Assembly (NCBI RefSeq): GCF_000418555.1
Contig: NZ_ATKM01000006.1
Coordinates: 1-64,000, forward strand
Reading direction: 5' to 3'
DNA from: Pseudomonas sp. P818
Lineage (GTDB): Bacteria > Pseudomonadota > Gammaproteobacteria > Pseudomonadales > Pseudomonadaceae
Length of the DNA stretch: 64,000 nt
Positions 8,738-18,546 of the stretch are shown one piece after another (positions within the stretch are counted from its first letter, which is position 1; each line of letters opens with the position of its first letter). A program made the position numbers and the translations under genes. Below the pieces are notes generated by a model. That model searched no databases. It worked only from the letters and a program-made list of their open reading frames with translations, and was not told where the DNA came from.

Positions 8738-11377
8738 TTACGGCTGGTATTCGGCCAGCTTGCGTTCGGCTTCGGCCAGGCGTGTACGCGCCTGTTCCAG
8801 CGCCTCGCCGGCGGCGCTCTCGTCACGCTCCAGCTTGCGCAGGTCGGCGCGGGCGAAGGCCACCTCGGTCTTCAGCGCCTTGAATTTTTCGTCCACGCCG
8901 GGGCGTTCGGTGCGTACCAGCTCCGGCGCCGGCTTGCCCGAGGCCGCCTCGGCTGCATGCAGAGCCTGTTCGGCGGCGGCCAGGGCATCGCGCAGTGGCT
9001 GCAGGTCGGCTTCGTCGACGCCGGCCTTCTCGGCCTTCTTCAGCTCGGCGCGTTTCATCGCCAGCTCGACCTTGGCCTTTTTCAAGGCGTCGTCACCGGC
9101 GGGTTTGGCGGTAGGGGCGGGTGTCTGGCTTTCCAGATCGGCCAGAACCTTCTCGGCGGCTTCCAGTTGCTGACGCAGGCGGGCGAGTTCGGCCTGCTGC
9201 TCGTCGTCCGGGGTTTCGAGCTTCTCCAGCTTGCGCAGCTGGGCCTTGAGCATGGCCGCTTCGATCTTGGCCTTCTTCAACGCTTCGTCGCCGGCGGGTT
9301 TGGCGGCAGGGGCGGGTGTCTGGCTTTCCAGATCGGCCAGAACCTTCTCGGCGGCTTCCAGTTGCTGACGCAGACGAGCGAGTTCGGCCTGCTGCTCGTC
9401 GTCCGGGTTTTCGATCTTCTCCAGCTTGCGCAGCTGGGCCTTGAGCATGGCGGCGTCGATCTTGGCCTTCTTCAGCGCCTCGTCGCCAGCGGGTTTGGCA
9501 GCGGGGGCGGGCGCCTGCTTTTCCAGATCGGCCAGGGCTTTCTCGGCGGCTTCCAGTTGCTGACGCAGGCGAGCACGTTCGGCCTGCTGGTCGTCGTCCG
9601 GGTTTTCGAGCTTTTCCAGCTTGCGCAGCTGGGCCTTGAGCATGGCCGCGTCGATCTTGGCCTTCTTCAGCGCTTCGTCGCCGGCGGGCTTGGGTGCTGG
9701 GGCAGGGGCAGCTGCCTGTGCGCCGGCCAAGGCCTTTTGTGCGGCTTCGGCAGCGGCGCGCAGCTCAGCGACTTGCGCCTGCAGTTCGGGCGTGTCGTGG
9801 GTGGCCAGCTGTTTTTCCGCCTTCTTCAGCGCGACCTGGGCCATGCTGGCTTCGATCTTGAGTTTCTTCAGCGCCTCATCGGCTGGCGCCGCTGCCGCAG
9901 CAGGGGGAGCTTCGGCCTGTGCCGCCTTGGCGCGGGCGGCTTTTTCGGCGCGGGCCTTGCGCTCGGCTTCCTTCTGTTCCTCGGCGCGGCGCAGGCGTTC
10001 CTGGCGCTGCTCGAAGCGCTGCTTGGAATGCTCGGCCTTGAGCTGTTTCTGCTCCAGCTCGCGGATTTCCGCCTTGGCCGCGCGGTAGTACTGCACCAGC
10101 GGAATGCTCGATGGGCAGACGTAGGCGCAGGCGCCGCACTCGATGCAGTCGAACAGGTTGTGCGCCTTGAGCTGCTCGTGCTCCTGGCCCAGGGCGAAGA
10201 AGTGCAGTTGCTGTGGCAGCAGGCTGGCCGGGCAGGCCTCGGCGCACTCGCCGCAGCGGATGCAGGGCATGGCCGGTGGTGGCGGCGGCAGCTCGACGGC
10301 GGTGCTGGCCAGCAGGCAGTTGCTGGTCTTGATCAGTGGCACCTCGAGGCTGGGCAGGGTAAAGCCCATCATCGGTCCGCCCATGATCAGGCGATTGAGT
10401 TTGCTGGTGTCCAGCCCGGCGAACTCCAGCAGCTCGCCCACCGGCGTGCCGAGCAGCGTCTCGACATTGCCCGGGCGCGCCAGCGCCTCGCCGGTCAGGG
10501 TGGTGATGCGCGAGATCAGCGGTTTGCCCAGCACCACCGCGTCGTGAATGGCCGTGCAGGTGCCGACGTTCTGGCAGAGGATGCCGATATCGGCCGGCAG
10601 CCCGCCCGAGGGCACCTCGACACCGGTGAGAATCTGGATCAGCTGCTTCTCGCCGCCGGAGGGGTACTTGGTGGGGAATACCCGCACCTGGTAGCTGCGC
10701 TCGCTGCAGGCGCTGCGCACCGCGGCGATGGCCTCGGGCTTGTTGTCCTCGATGCCGATCAGCACCTGATCGGGCTGGATCAGCTGCACCAGGATATCGA
10801 TGCCGGAAACCAGCTCGCCGGCGCGCTCGCGCATCAGCAGGTCGTCGGCGGTGATATAGGGCTCGCACTCGGTGCCGTTGATGATCAGGGTGTGGATCTT
10901 CTGCGTCGGCCGGGCGGTGAGCTTCACCGCGGTGGGGAAGCCGGCGCCGCCCAGGCCGCTGATACCCGCCTCGCGGATCAGCGCCAGCAGCTCGGCAGGT
11001 ACCATATGCCGGTAGTCGGCATGCGGCTTCAGTTCGATCCACTCGTCCAGGCCGTCGCTGTCGATGACGATGGCCGGCGCCAGCATGCCGGAGACATGCG
11101 GGTAGGGCTGCGGGCCGATAAAGCTGACGGTGCCGGAGGTCGGGGCATGCAGCGGCGCGCTGACGAAGCCGTTGGCTTCGGCGATCTTCTCGCCCTTGCG
11201 CACCCGTTGGCCGACCACCACGCAGGGCTCGGCGACTGCACCGATATGCTGGCCGAGCGGCAACACTAGGCGCTTGGGCACCGGCGCCTGCTGGATCGGC
11301 GTGCGGTTGGACAGCTCCTTGCGCTCGGCAGGGTGGATGCCGCCGGGGATATCCCAGATCTTTTCCTGCGCGCTCAT
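8738..11377 (-). CDS. rnfC: Electron transport complex subunit RnfC with extended repeat tail
   Basis: Cytoplasmic NADH/FMN and Fe-S subunit of Rnf. Residues 1 to about 440 form the conserved core: a Gly-rich [10 protein letters not shown] nucleotide/FMN site, followed by two [4Fe-4S] motifs, [12 protein letters not shown] and [12 protein letters not shown]. The rest of the 879 residues is a charged Lys/Ala/Glu-rich coiled coil containing in-frame repeats of 65 residues (DNA period 195 bp), each beginning near [10 protein letters not shown] and ending near LADLE. C-terminal Ala/Lys-rich tails are normal for gammaproteobacterial RnfC but vary in length. The start at 11377 overlaps rnfB as ATGA. 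Confidence 0.95.
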   Translation of the reverse strand: MSAQEKIWDIPGGIHPAERKELSNRTPIQQAPVPKRLVLPLGQHIGAVAEPCVVVGQRVRKGEKIAEANGFVSAPLHAPTSGTVSFIGPQPYPHVSGMLAPAIVIDSDGLDEWIELKPHADYRHMVPAELLALIREAGISGLGGAGFPTAVKLTARPTQKIHTLIINGTECEPYITADDLLMRERAGELVSGIDILVQLIQPDQVLIGIEDNKPEAIAAVRSACSERSYQVRVFPTKYPSGGEKQLIQILTGVEVPSGGLPADIGILCQNVGTCTAIHDAVVLGKPLISRITTLTGEALARPGNVETLLGTPVGELLEFAGLDTSKLNRLIMGGPMMGFTLPSLEVPLIKTSNCLLASTAVELPPPPPAMPCIRCGECAEACPASLLPQQLHFFALGQEHEQLKAHNLFDCIECGACAYVCPSSIPLVQYYRAAKAEIRELEQKQLKAEHSKQRFEQRQERLRRAEEQKEAERKARAEKAARAKAAQAEAPPAAAAAPADEALKKLKIEASMAQVALKKAEKQLATHDTPELQAQVAELRAAAEAAQKALAGAQAAAPAPAPKPAGDEALKKAKIDAAMLKAQLRKLEKLENPDDDQQAERARLRQQLEAAEKALADLEKQAPAPAAKPAGDEALKKAKIDAAMLKAQLRKLEKIENPDDEQQAELARLRQQLEAAEKVLADLESQTPAPAAKPAGDEALKKAKIEAAMLKAQLRKLEKLETPDDEQQAELARLRQQLEAAEKVLADLESQTPAPTAKPAGDDALKKAKVELAMKRAELKKAEKAGVDEADLQPLRDALAAAEQALHAAEAASGKPAPELVRTERPGVDEKFKALKTEVAFARADLRKLERDESAAGEALEQARTRLAEAERKLAEYQP
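9066..9700 (-). repeat. 195-bp in-frame tandem repeat in rnfC
   Basis: The marker TTCCAGATCGG recurs at 9131, 9326 and 9521, a fixed spacing of 195 bases (65 codons). A fourth, partial unit begins near 9660-9700. Units are similar but not identical (for example [15 protein letters not shown] against [15 protein letters not shown]), so this is an older or partly diverged expansion. It encodes the coiled-coil tail of RnfC. Confidence 0.92.
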
Positions 11378-11949
11378 GCCGCCTGCTCCCGGTCGCTGGC
11401 GATCAACTGGCCGGGCGCCAGCGGCTTGTCCCATTTCCAGCTTTGCACGGTGCTACCGACTTCGATCATGTCGATGCAGTCCACCGGGCAGGGTTCGACG
11501 CACAGGTCGCAGCCGGTGCATTCGCTGGCGATCACCGTGTGCATCTGCCGCGCGGCGCCGACGATGGCGTCCACCGGACAGGCCTGGATGCACTTGGTGC
11601 AGCCAATGCATTCGGCTTCGCGGATAAACGCGACCATCTGCGGCTTCTCGCCTTCCACCGCATCCAGCGGCTCGGGCTCGACGTCCAGCAGGTCGGCCAG
11701 CGCCTGGATGGTCGCCTCGCCCCCGGGCGGGCACTTGTTGATCTTGTCGCCGCCGGCGATCGCCTCGGCGTAGGGCTTGCAGCCCGGGTAGCCGCACTGG
11801 CCGCACTGGGTCTGTGGCAGCAGGGCGTTGATCTGTTCGGCGATGGGGTCGCCCTCGACCTTGAAGCGCACCGCGGCGAAACCGAGGATGGCGCCGGCGA
11901 TCAGGCACAGGCCGAGCAGGGCGAGGACGGCGACGAGAACCAGGCTCAT
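11374..11949 (-). CDS. rnfB: Electron transport complex subunit RnfB
   Basis: Iron-sulfur subunit that takes electrons from ferredoxin or passes them to it. The 191-residue protein has an N-terminal membrane helix (1-27), a [16 protein letters not shown] cluster domain, and two ferredoxin-type motifs, [16 protein letters not shown] and [16 protein letters not shown]. Overlaps rnfA and rnfC by ATGA, so translation is coupled. Confidence 0.96.
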   Translation of the reverse strand: MSLVLVAVLALLGLCLIAGAILGFAAVRFKVEGDPIAEQINALLPQTQCGQCGYPGCKPYAEAIAGGDKINKCPPGGEATIQALADLLDVEPEPLDAVEGEKPQMVAFIREAECIGCTKCIQACPVDAIVGAARQMHTVIASECTGCDLCVEPCPVDCIDMIEVGSTVQSWKWDKPLAPGQLIASDREQAA

Positions 11950-12530
11950 AGCTTGATCAGCCCGGCAAAGCCCATGAAGGCCAGCGACATCAGGCCGGCG
12001 GTGATCATGCCGATGGCCGCGCCCTGGAAGGACTTCGGTACGTCGGCGATGGCGATGCGCTCACGCATGGCGGCGAACAGCACCAGCACCAGGGAGAAGC
12101 CCAGGCCGGCGGCGAAGCCGTTGACGGTGGCGGTGATGAAGGTGAACTCGGCCTTGTTGGCGTTGAGCAGGGCCACGCCCAGGACGATGCAGTTGGTGGT
12201 GATCAGCGGCAGGAAGATGCCCAGCACGCGATACAGCAGCGGGCTGGTCTTGTTCACCACCATCTCGGTGAACTGCACGGTCACCGCGATCACCAGGATG
12301 AAGCTGATGGTGCGCAGGAATTCCAGGTCCAGCGGCTTGAGCACGTACTGCTGCACCAGGTAGCTGCACATGGCAGCCAGGGTCAGCACGAAGGTGGTGG
12401 CCAGCGACAGGCCGATGGCGGTTTCGATCTTCTTCGACACGCCCATGAACGGGCACAGGCCGAGAAACTGCACCAGCACGAAATTGTTGACCAGGATGGC
12501 GCTGACCATGATCAGGACGAGTTCGGTCAT
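11946..12530 (-). CDS. rnfA: Electron transport complex subunit RnfA
   Basis: Integral inner-membrane subunit homologous to RnfE and NqrE. 194 residues, six hydrophobic helices, with [15 protein letters not shown] near the N-terminus and [17 protein letters not shown] in the middle, each carrying one of the conserved Cys. It is the first gene of the rnfABCDGE-nth operon. The next gene upstream, metG, is on the same strand 120 bp away behind a terminator. Confidence 0.96.
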   Translation of the reverse strand: MTELVLIMVSAILVNNFVLVQFLGLCPFMGVSKKIETAIGLSLATTFVLTLAAMCSYLVQQYVLKPLDLEFLRTISFILVIAVTVQFTEMVVNKTSPLLYRVLGIFLPLITTNCIVLGVALLNANKAEFTFITATVNGFAAGLGFSLVLVLFAAMRERIAIADVPKSFQGAAIGMITAGLMSLAFMGFAGLIKL

Positions 12531-12597
12531 CGGGTTGCCGTCGAGTGCGCAAAGGCCGTAGGAAAAGGGCGCCTATTATCGGGAAGCGCGTAGATGC

Positions 12598-12626
12598 AAA
12601 CAAGCCGGCATTGGCCGGCTTGTTCG
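12598..12626 (-). terminator. Terminator after metG
   Basis: AACAAGCCGGC and GCCGGCTTGTT pair around a short ATTG loop, directly after metG on the minus strand and before the rnf operon. It separates metG transcription from rnfA. Confidence 0.8.
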
Positions 12627-12649
12627 ACGATCTCGAGTCTAGCCTGTGG

Positions 12650-14686
12650 TCATTTGACGCGCTGACCCGGCTTGGCGCCGCTGTCCGGGCTGAGCAGGTA
12701 GATTTCCTCGCCACCGGGGCCGGCCGCCAGGACCATGCCCTCGCTGATGCCGAACTTCATCTTGCGCGGCGCCAGGTTGGCGACGTAAAGGGTCAGGCGG
12801 CCTTCCAGCTTGCTCGGGTCCGGGTAGGCGGACTTGATGCCGGAGAACACGTTGCGCTTCTCGTCACCGATATCCAGCGACAGGCGCAGCAGCTTGTCGG
12901 CGCCTTCGACGAACTCGCACTTCTCGATCAGGGCGATACGCAGGTCGACGGCGGCGAAGGCGTCGAAGTTGATCTCGGCGGCCAGCGGGTCCTTGGCCAG
13001 TTCGCCATTGCCCTGTGGCTTGGACGCTTCGGCGGCCAGATCTTCCTTGGAGGCTTCGACCATGGCTTCGATCTTCGCCGGCTCGATGCGGGTCAGCAGC
13101 GGGTTGAACGGGTTGAGCTGGTGGTTGGCCAGCGGCAGCGACAGGTCGGCCCAGGTTTGCGGCTTCACATTGAGGAAGGCTTCGGCATCGGCGGCCAGCT
13201 TCGGCAGCACGGGTTTCAACATGATCACCAGCTGGCGGAACAGGTTGATGCCCAGCGCGCAGATTTCCTGCACCTCGGCCTGCTTGCCTTCGACCTTGTT
13301 CAGGGCCCAGGGCGCCTTGTCGGCGATCCAGGCGTTGGCGCGGTCGGCCAGCGCCATGATCTCGCGCATGGCGCGGGAGAAATCACGTGCTTCGTAGGCC
13401 TCGGCGATGCTCGGCGCGGCGGCCTGGAAGGCGTCCCACAGCTCCGGCTCCGGGTTGGCGGCGACCAGCAGGCCATCGTTGCCCTTGTGGATGAAACCGG
13501 CGCAGCGGCTGGCGATGTTGACCACCTTGCCGACCAGATCCGAGTTGACCTTCTGCACGAAATCCTCGAGGTTCAGGTCCAGATCGTCGACGCCGCGGCC
13601 CAGCTTGGAGGCGTAGTAGTAGCGCAGGTATTCCGGGTTCAGGTGATCCAGATAGGTACGCGCCTTGATGAAGGTGCCGCGCGACTTGGACATCTTTTGC
13701 CCGTTCACCGTCAGGTAGCCGTGCACGTTCACCGCGGTCGGCTTGCGGTAGCCGGCGCCTTCGAGCATGGCCGGCCAGAACAGGGCGTGGAAGTTGACGA
13801 TGTCCTTGCCGATGAAGTGGTACAGCTCGGCGGTGGAGTCCTTGCCCCAGAACGCATCGAAGTCCAGCTCAGGACGGCGCGAACAAAGATTTTTAAAGCT
13901 GGCCATATAGCCGATCGGTGCGTCCAGCCAGACGTAGAAGTACTTGCCCGGCTCGCCGGGAATCTCGAAGCCGAAGTAGGGTGCATCACGGCTGATGTCC
14001 CACTCCTGCAGGCCGCCATCGAGCCATTCGGCGATCTTGTTGGCCACCGCCTCCTGCAGCGCGCCTGAGCGGGTCCACTGCTTGAGCATGGCCTCGAAGT
14101 CCGGCAGCTTGAAGAAGAAGTGCTGCGACTCCTTGAGCACCGGCACCGCGCCGGAGATGGCCGAGCGCGGATTCTTCAGCTCGGTCGGCGTATAGGTAGC
14201 GCCGCACTTCTCGCAGTTGTCGCCGTACTGATCCTCGGCGCCGCACTTCGGGCAGGTGCCCTTGATGAAGCGGTCGGCGAGGAACATGCCCTTTTCGGGG
14301 TCGAAGTACTGGGTCACCGCGCGGGTGGCGATATGCCCCTTGTCGCGCAGCGCCAGGTAGATGGATGCCGACAGCTCGCGGTTTTCCTGCGAGTGGGTGG
14401 AGTGGTAGTTGTCGAAGTCCACACCGAAGTCGGCGAAGTCGGCCATGTGCTCGGCACGTACGCCATCGATCAGTTGCTCGGGCGTGATGCCTTCCTTCTC
14501 GGCACGCAGCATGATCGCCGAACCGTGGGCGTCGTCGGCGCAGACGTAGATCGCCTGATTGCCGCGCAGTTTCTGGTAGCGCACCCACATGTCGGTCTGC
14601 ACGTACTCGAGCATATGGCCGAGGTGGATGGAGCCGTTGGCGTAGGGGAGGGCGCTGGTAACGAGAATCTTGCGGGCTTCGGTCAT
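12650..14686 (-). CDS. metG: Methionyl-tRNA synthetase
   Basis: Charges tRNA-Met and initiator tRNA. The 678-residue product is of the long dimeric type. The class I signature is [12 protein letters not shown] near residue 15-26 and the KMSKS loop occurs in [12 protein letters not shown] zinc knuckle with two CxxC pairs (CPKCG...CEKCG) is in the connective domain. The C-terminus is an EMAP-like tRNA-binding domain (about 575-678). The start at 14686 matches the family start [18 protein letters not shown]; the longer ATG 13 codons upstream has no support. Confidence 0.97.
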   Translation of the reverse strand: MTEARKILVTSALPYANGSIHLGHMLEYVQTDMWVRYQKLRGNQAIYVCADDAHGSAIMLRAEKEGITPEQLIDGVRAEHMADFADFGVDFDNYHSTHSQENRELSASIYLALRDKGHIATRAVTQYFDPEKGMFLADRFIKGTCPKCGAEDQYGDNCEKCGATYTPTELKNPRSAISGAVPVLKESQHFFFKLPDFEAMLKQWTRSGALQEAVANKIAEWLDGGLQEWDISRDAPYFGFEIPGEPGKYFYVWLDAPIGYMASFKNLCSRRPELDFDAFWGKDSTAELYHFIGKDIVNFHALFWPAMLEGAGYRKPTAVNVHGYLTVNGQKMSKSRGTFIKARTYLDHLNPEYLRYYYASKLGRGVDDLDLNLEDFVQKVNSDLVGKVVNIASRCAGFIHKGNDGLLVAANPEPELWDAFQAAAPSIAEAYEARDFSRAMREIMALADRANAWIADKAPWALNKVEGKQAEVQEICALGINLFRQLVIMLKPVLPKLAADAEAFLNVKPQTWADLSLPLANHQLNPFNPLLTRIEPAKIEAMVEASKEDLAAEASKPQGNGELAKDPLAAEINFDAFAAVDLRIALIEKCEFVEGADKLLRLSLDIGDEKRNVFSGIKSAYPDPSKLEGRLTLYVANLAPRKMKFGISEGMVLAAGPGGEEIYLLSPDSGAKPGQRVK

Positions 14687-14870
14687 GGTGATCGGCTGCA
14701 CTGGTAAAACGAGGGAAGTCGGCAACTATAAAGCAGCGGCAGGCTGCAAGCCACAAGCTGCAAGCAAGAGCGGATGCAGGGAGGGTCCTGGTCGTCGTGA
14801 GACGCGTGAAGCTGCTCGCTGCTGTTAAGATGAACGCCTTATTTTTCTGCCTGCCTTCTGGAGTTCTTGC

Positions 14871-15959
14871 ATGAGTGCCGTCACCCGCGAAGCGGTCGAA
14901 GCCTGTCTGCGTCAGTTCACCGACCCCCATCTCGATCAGGACCCGGTCAGTGCCGGTTGCCTGCGCGAGGTCGACATCCAGGGTGCGCGCGTCGCCGTGC
15001 GTCTGGAGCTGGGCTATGCCGCCGGCCTGTTCAAGAACGGTTGGGCGCAGATGCTGCAGATGGCGCTGGAGAACCTCGATGGCGTCGACAGCGCCCAGGT
15101 GCAGGTCGATTGCGTGATCGACTCGCATCAGGGCCAGGCCCAGGTGCCGGCACTGGCCGGGGTGAAGAACGTGATCGCCGTGGCCTCGGGCAAGGGCGGT
15201 GTGGGCAAATCCACCACCGCGGCCAACCTGGCGCTGGCGCTGGCCCGCGAGGGCGCGCGCGTAGGCATTCTCGACGCCGATATCTACGGGCCCAGCCAGG
15301 GCATCATGTTCGGTATCGCCGAGGGTACGCGCCCGGAAGTTCGCGAACAGAAGTGGTTCGTGCCGCTCGAAGCCCATGGCGTGCAGGTGATGTCCATGGC
15401 CTTTCTCACCGACGACAACACGCCGATGGTCTGGCGTGGACCGATGGTCAGCGGCGCGTTGCTGCAGCTGATCACCCAGACCGCCTGGAACGATCTCGAT
15501 TACCTGGTGGTGGACATGCCGCCGGGCACCGGCGACATCCAGCTGACCCTGGCGCAGAAGGTGCCGGTGGCCGGCAGCGTCATCGTCACCACGCCGCAGG
15601 ACCTGGCCCTGCTCGATGCCAAGAAAGGCGTGGAGATGTTCCGCAAGGTGCATATTCCGGTGCTGGGCGTGGTGGAGAACATGGCGGTGCACATCTGCTC
15701 CAATTGCGGCCATGCCGAACACCTGTTCGGCGAGGGCGGCGGTGAGAAGCTGGCTGCGCAATACGGCGTCGAGCTGCTGGCCTCGTTGCCGCTGTCGATG
15801 GCCATCCGCATGCAGGCCGATGACGGCAAGCCGACCACCATCGCCGATCCGGAAAGCCAGATCGCCATGATCTATCAGGACCTGGCGCGCAAGGTCGGCG
15901 CGCGTATTGCCCTGGCTGGCAAGCCGGCGATGCCCAGCATCGAGATCAGTGAGGACTAA
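14871..15959 (+). CDS. apbC: Iron-sulfur cluster carrier protein ApbC/Mrp
   Basis: P-loop ATPase of the ParA/MinD group that binds and delivers [4Fe-4S] clusters. Residues 1 to about 90 are a MIP18-like domain; the deviant Walker A GKGGVGKST is at 107-115, and a DMPPGTGD segment follows. The C-terminal CSNCGH carries the CxxC pair that bridges the cluster in the dimer. 362 residues, normal length. It is divergent from metG, an arrangement shared with many gammaproteobacteria. Confidence 0.95.
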   Translation: MSAVTREAVEACLRQFTDPHLDQDPVSAGCLREVDIQGARVAVRLELGYAAGLFKNGWAQMLQMALENLDGVDSAQVQVDCVIDSHQGQAQVPALAGVKNVIAVASGKGGVGKSTTAANLALALAREGARVGILDADIYGPSQGIMFGIAEGTRPEVREQKWFVPLEAHGVQVMSMAFLTDDNTPMVWRGPMVSGALLQLITQTAWNDLDYLVVDMPPGTGDIQLTLAQKVPVAGSVIVTTPQDLALLDAKKGVEMFRKVHIPVLGVVENMAVHICSNCGHAEHLFGEGGGEKLAAQYGVELLASLPLSMAIRMQADDGKPTTIADPESQIAMIYQDLARKVGARIALAGKPAMPSIEISED

Positions 15960-16158
15960 CAGCAGCCGCGCAGCGGCCTTCTGATGACCCTCTCCCATTT
16001 ATGGGGCGAAGAAGCGCGTTTTGGAAGCATCGCTTCCTGCGCCTATGAGCGCCTGATCGCGAAGCGATCAGGCCGGGGCGCGGAGCGGGGTGCCCGAAGG
16101 GCGGGAGAGGGCAAAGCAGGCGACTCGGTCCTGGCTTGGCGAAGTCCACTCAGATCCC

Positions 16159-16332
16159 AATGCTGTTCACTTAGTAAACGGTCGAGCGCGTTTAGTCCCC
16201 TCGCCCCTATGGGGAGAGGGTTAGGGAGAGGGGGAACTGGCAGTTTCGCGGAGTTTTCGGCCCTCTCCCCCAACCCCTCTCCCATGAATGGGAGAGGGGA
16301 GCCAATGCCTACGACCTTAAGTGAACAGCATT
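16159..16332. mobile_element. MITE-like element with 15-bp terminal inverted repeats
   Basis: Positions 16159-16173 and 16318-16332 are perfect 15-bp inverted repeats (AATGCTGTTCACTTA). The 174-bp unit has an internal palindrome made of CCCTCTCCC / GGGAGAGGG runs and no ORF. This is the structure of a non-autonomous element or large palindromic repeat. A target duplication was not evident in the flanks. The mobile nature is inference. Confidence 0.5.
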
Positions 16333-16350
16333 ACACTCAGCTCCCGCTTC

Positions 16351-16413
16351 TGTAGGAGCGGCTGGGCGGCATTCCGCTTCAGCCGCGATTTCGCGGATAA
16401 ATCCGCTCCTACA
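16351..16413. repeat. REP-like hairpin
   Basis: TGTAGGAGCGG at 16351 and CCGCTCCTACA ending at 16413 are reverse complements, with a GCGATTTCGC mini-stem between. The TGTAGGAGCGG...CCGCTCCTACA form is a widespread pseudomonad intergenic REP. Together with the neighbouring MITE-like unit it fills most of the roughly 520-bp gap between apbC and the cold-shock gene; the remaining 15960-16158 holds no gene I can support. Confidence 0.8.
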
Positions 16414-16431
16414 AGGCGTGCAAACACCCAT

Positions 16432-16463
16432 AAAAAAGCCCCGCACTAGGCGGGGCTCTTTTC
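16432..16463 (-). terminator. Terminator of the cold-shock gene
   Basis: AAAAAAGCCCCGC and GCGGGGCTCTTTT pair around ACTAG. It stands 18 bases past the cold-shock stop on the minus strand. Confidence 0.88.
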
Positions 16464-16480
16464 AAGCGGGGTAGCGCAGG

Positions 16481-16690
16481 TTAGATAACCTGAACTTCCT
16501 CAGCTTGCATGCCTTTCTGGCCACGGGTAGCCACGAAGGAAACCTGCTGGCCTTCCTTCAGGGTCTTGAAACCGTCGCTCTGGATGGCTTTGAAGTGTAC
16601 GAACAGGTCGTCACCGGATTGCGGGGTGATGAAGCCGTAGCCTTTCTCATCGTTGAACCACTTGACGGTGCCAGTCTGACGATTGGACAT
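16481..16690 (-). CDS. Cold-shock domain protein (CspA/CapB family)
   Basis: A 69-residue single OB-fold protein that binds single-stranded nucleic acid and acts as RNA chaperone. RNP1 appears as KGYGFITP and RNP2 as LFVHF; the N-terminus [14 protein letters not shown] is typical. An AGGAG site precedes the ATG at 16690. The upstream gap to dcd is long enough for the structured 5' leader usual in this family. Which paralogue it is cannot be told from the sequence. Confidence 0.95.
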   Translation of the reverse strand: MSNRQTGTVKWFNDEKGYGFITPQSGDDLFVHFKAIQSDGFKTLKEGQQVSFVATRGQKGMQAEEVQVI

Positions 16691-16992
16691 GTGATGTCTC
16701 CTAACAAAAGTAATAACAGCCCTGGAAAAGCCCAGGCCGGGACTGAGTGCAACGAGTACTAGGAGTCGGACGATGTTTGGATCGAGATCTAGGCATCTAG
16801 TAGCGATTCGCGGTGACACATGCAGCACAGTGGGGACACCATACGTGTTTTTATCGCCAAGTGCGAATAGTCGATGCAGCTTTTTTGCAAATTATCGTCG
16901 CCGCCTGACGCGGCAAGCTTTGAAGCATGGCCCCGGCCTCGGTAAGATGCGCTCACTTTTTTTCGCAACAGCCCAATTCAGGACACCTCGCC
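16691..16992. other. Divergent leader region between cold-shock gene and dcd
   Basis: About 300 bases without a gene. The half next to the cold-shock gene is less GC-rich than its surroundings and probably is its transcribed 5' leader. The half next to dcd contains TTTTTTGC and TTTTTTTCGC tracts. I cannot place promoters with confidence. Confidence 0.4.
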
Positions 16993-17559
16993 ATGAGCAT
17001 CAAATCGGACAAGTGGATTCGCCGCATGGCCCAGGAACACGGGATGATCGAGCCGTTCGTGGAGCGTCAGGTGCGTGGCGCCGACGCCAGTCGGGTGATT
17101 TCCTACGGTGTGTCCAGCTACGGCTACGATGTGCGCTGCGCCGACGAATTCAAGGTGTTCACCAACATCCACTCTGCGGTGGTGGACCCGAAGAATTTCG
17201 ACGAGAAGAGCTTCGTCGACATCAAGAGCGACGTTTGCATCATTCCGCCGAATTCCTTTGCCTTGGCCCGCACGGTCGAATACTTCCGTATTCCGCGTGA
17301 CGTGCTGACCATCTGTCTGGGCAAGAGCACCTACGCGCGCTGCGGCATCATCGTCAACGTCACGCCGCTGGAGCCAGAGTGGGAAGGCCACGTGACCCTG
17401 GAATTCTCCAACACCACCAACCTGCCGGCGAAGATCTACGCCAACGAAGGCGTGGCGCAGATGCTGTTCCTGCAGTCCGACGAGGCCTGCGAAGTCTCCT
17501 ACCGCGACCGCGGTGGCAAGTATCAGGGGCAGACCGGCGTAACCCTGCCGAAAGCCTGA
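16993..17559 (+). CDS. dcd: dCTP deaminase
   Basis: Deaminates dCTP to dUTP, the main source of dTTP precursor in gammaproteobacteria. 188 residues, homotrimeric dUTPase fold. Conserved segments seen are [23 protein letters not shown] and [18 protein letters not shown], the last carrying the catalytic Glu. The start [13 protein letters not shown] at 16993 is the family start. A terminator follows. Confidence 0.96.
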   Translation: MSIKSDKWIRRMAQEHGMIEPFVERQVRGADASRVISYGVSSYGYDVRCADEFKVFTNIHSAVVDPKNFDEKSFVDIKSDVCIIPPNSFALARTVEYFRIPRDVLTICLGKSTYARCGIIVNVTPLEPEWEGHVTLEFSNTTNLPAKIYANEGVAQMLFLQSDEACEVSYRDRGGKYQGQTGVTLPKA

Positions 17560-17576
17560 TCACTGATACGGCAGCA

Positions 17577-17604
17577 GAAGCCGGGCGAAGCCCGGCTTTT
17601 TCAT
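17577..17604 (+). terminator. Terminator after dcd
   Basis: GAAGCCGGGC and GCCCGGCTTTTTC pair around a short GAA loop and end in a T-run. It lies 17 bases past the dcd stop. Confidence 0.87.
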
Positions 17605-17626
17605 GGATGAAAATCGGAGTCAGGGC

Positions 17627-18190
17627 ATGGCCATCAAAACGATATTGAAGCGGGCCGTATTGTTCTCTCTGCTGCTCAGTTGTCTGTCAGCTCGCGCCGA
17701 GCTGCAGGTGTACTCGCGCAGCAATGTGTTCGGCCTGGCACCCACGGCGTCGCCAGCGGATTTCGCCATGACCCTCGGCCAGCCCAGCGCGGAGCTACCA
17801 CTGCATGGTGAGCGCCGTGGTCTGCTGTACGGCAACAGCCTGATGCTGGTGTTCGAGGGTGACAGTTTGCGTGAAGTGCGTTGCTGGCTGGTGCCGCGCT
17901 TCACTGGTGATCTCTATTTGGGCTGGTTGCAGGAGGTGCCTGCGCGCGCCGGGCTGGAAGGTTTCGTGTTGGATGATCGGCTGCGCCTTGGCATGCGGCG
18001 TGAAGAGGCGGAGTCGGCGCTGGCTGGGTTGGAGGGCGCAGCCGACCAGCATTCAGCGGTGGCGATCAAGCATGGCCAGCCGGTCTGGCTGGGCTTCGGC
18101 AGTGCCGATAGTCATGGCCAGAGCGAGGACGGCGAGCCGCAGGTACTGATATCGCTCACCGTGCATTTCGACGCCCGGCTGGCCCGTTAA
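17627..18190 (+). CDS. Secreted protein of unknown function
   Basis: 187 residues beginning MAIKTILKRAVLFSLLLSCL with a signal peptide ending SARA about residue 24. The mature part is soluble, mixed alpha/beta in appearance, with no recognisable enzyme motif. Repeated hydrophobic-polar patterns (RLGMRREEAESALAGLEG) look like a small substrate- or inhibitor-type fold, but I do not recognise a family. The start at 17627 is preferred because a GGAG lies about 10 bases upstream; the ATG at 17603 lies in the dcd terminator. Confidence 0.6.
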   Translation: MAIKTILKRAVLFSLLLSCLSARAELQVYSRSNVFGLAPTASPADFAMTLGQPSAELPLHGERRGLLYGNSLMLVFEGDSLREVRCWLVPRFTGDLYLGWLQEVPARAGLEGFVLDDRLRLGMRREEAESALAGLEGAADQHSAVAIKHGQPVWLGFGSADSHGQSEDGEPQVLISLTVHFDARLAR

Positions 18191-18256
18191 AAGTTGGAAT
18201 TAGTATCTGGTGAAGCACTCTACCCTCTGCAGACCATTCTGAACGAGGGTAGAACC

Positions 18257-18490
18257 ATGTCCGTTTCAGCCTTTACCTTGATCTCCAGTGGGATTCGGGC
18301 TGGCGATATTCCCGGCCAGCCGCAACCCGATATTCCCGATCAGCCAGGTAAGCCCGTGCCACCGCAGGAGCCGGGCGAGCCGACGTTGCCGGATCAGCCG
18401 CCACCCGCGCCGGTGGCCCAGTGCCGGCCTCGGGAGGTTTTCGAGCGCTGTGCACCACCGGCAGAACGCATCGCCGGTGAGTGGCATTGA
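18257..18490 (+). CDS. Small proline-rich protein, unknown
   Basis: 77 residues from an ATG at 18257. The first part (MSVSAFTLISSGIRAG) is followed by about 38 residues dominated by PxxP units such as PDIPDQPGKPVPPQEPGE, ending with two Cys (AQCRPREVFERCAPP). A weak GAGGG site (18245-18249) lies about 7 bases before the ATG. It could encode a secreted or envelope-spanning peptide, or be a false ORF. No family known to me. Confidence 0.4.
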   Translation: MSVSAFTLISSGIRAGDIPGQPQPDIPDQPGKPVPPQEPGEPTLPDQPPPAPVAQCRPREVFERCAPPAERIAGEWH

Positions 18491-18504
18491 TCTACTGTGC
18501 AGAC

Positions 18505-18537
18505 GAAGAAGCCGGGCATTGCCCGGCTTCTTTTTGC
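18505..18537. terminator. Bidirectional terminator before nadE
   Basis: GAAGAAGCCGGGC and GCCCGGCTTCTTTTT pair around ATT. It serves the plus-strand small gene and the minus-strand nadE operon. Confidence 0.88.
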
Positions 18538-18546
18538 CCCGAGGGA

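Noticed and set aside
9066..9700. Possible CRISPR or VNTR array
   Set aside because: Units are 195 bp, in frame and coding, with no spacers; this is a protein repeat.
8957..11269. Long plus-strand ORF opposite rnfC (770 codons)
   Set aside because: Shadow of GC-rich codon bias; the minus-strand rnfC has full family conservation and Fe-S motifs.
16043..16285. Minus-strand ORF in the apbC to cold-shock gap
   Set aside because: Encoded by palindromic repeats, Arg/Pro-rich, no ribosome site, overlaps the MITE-like element.
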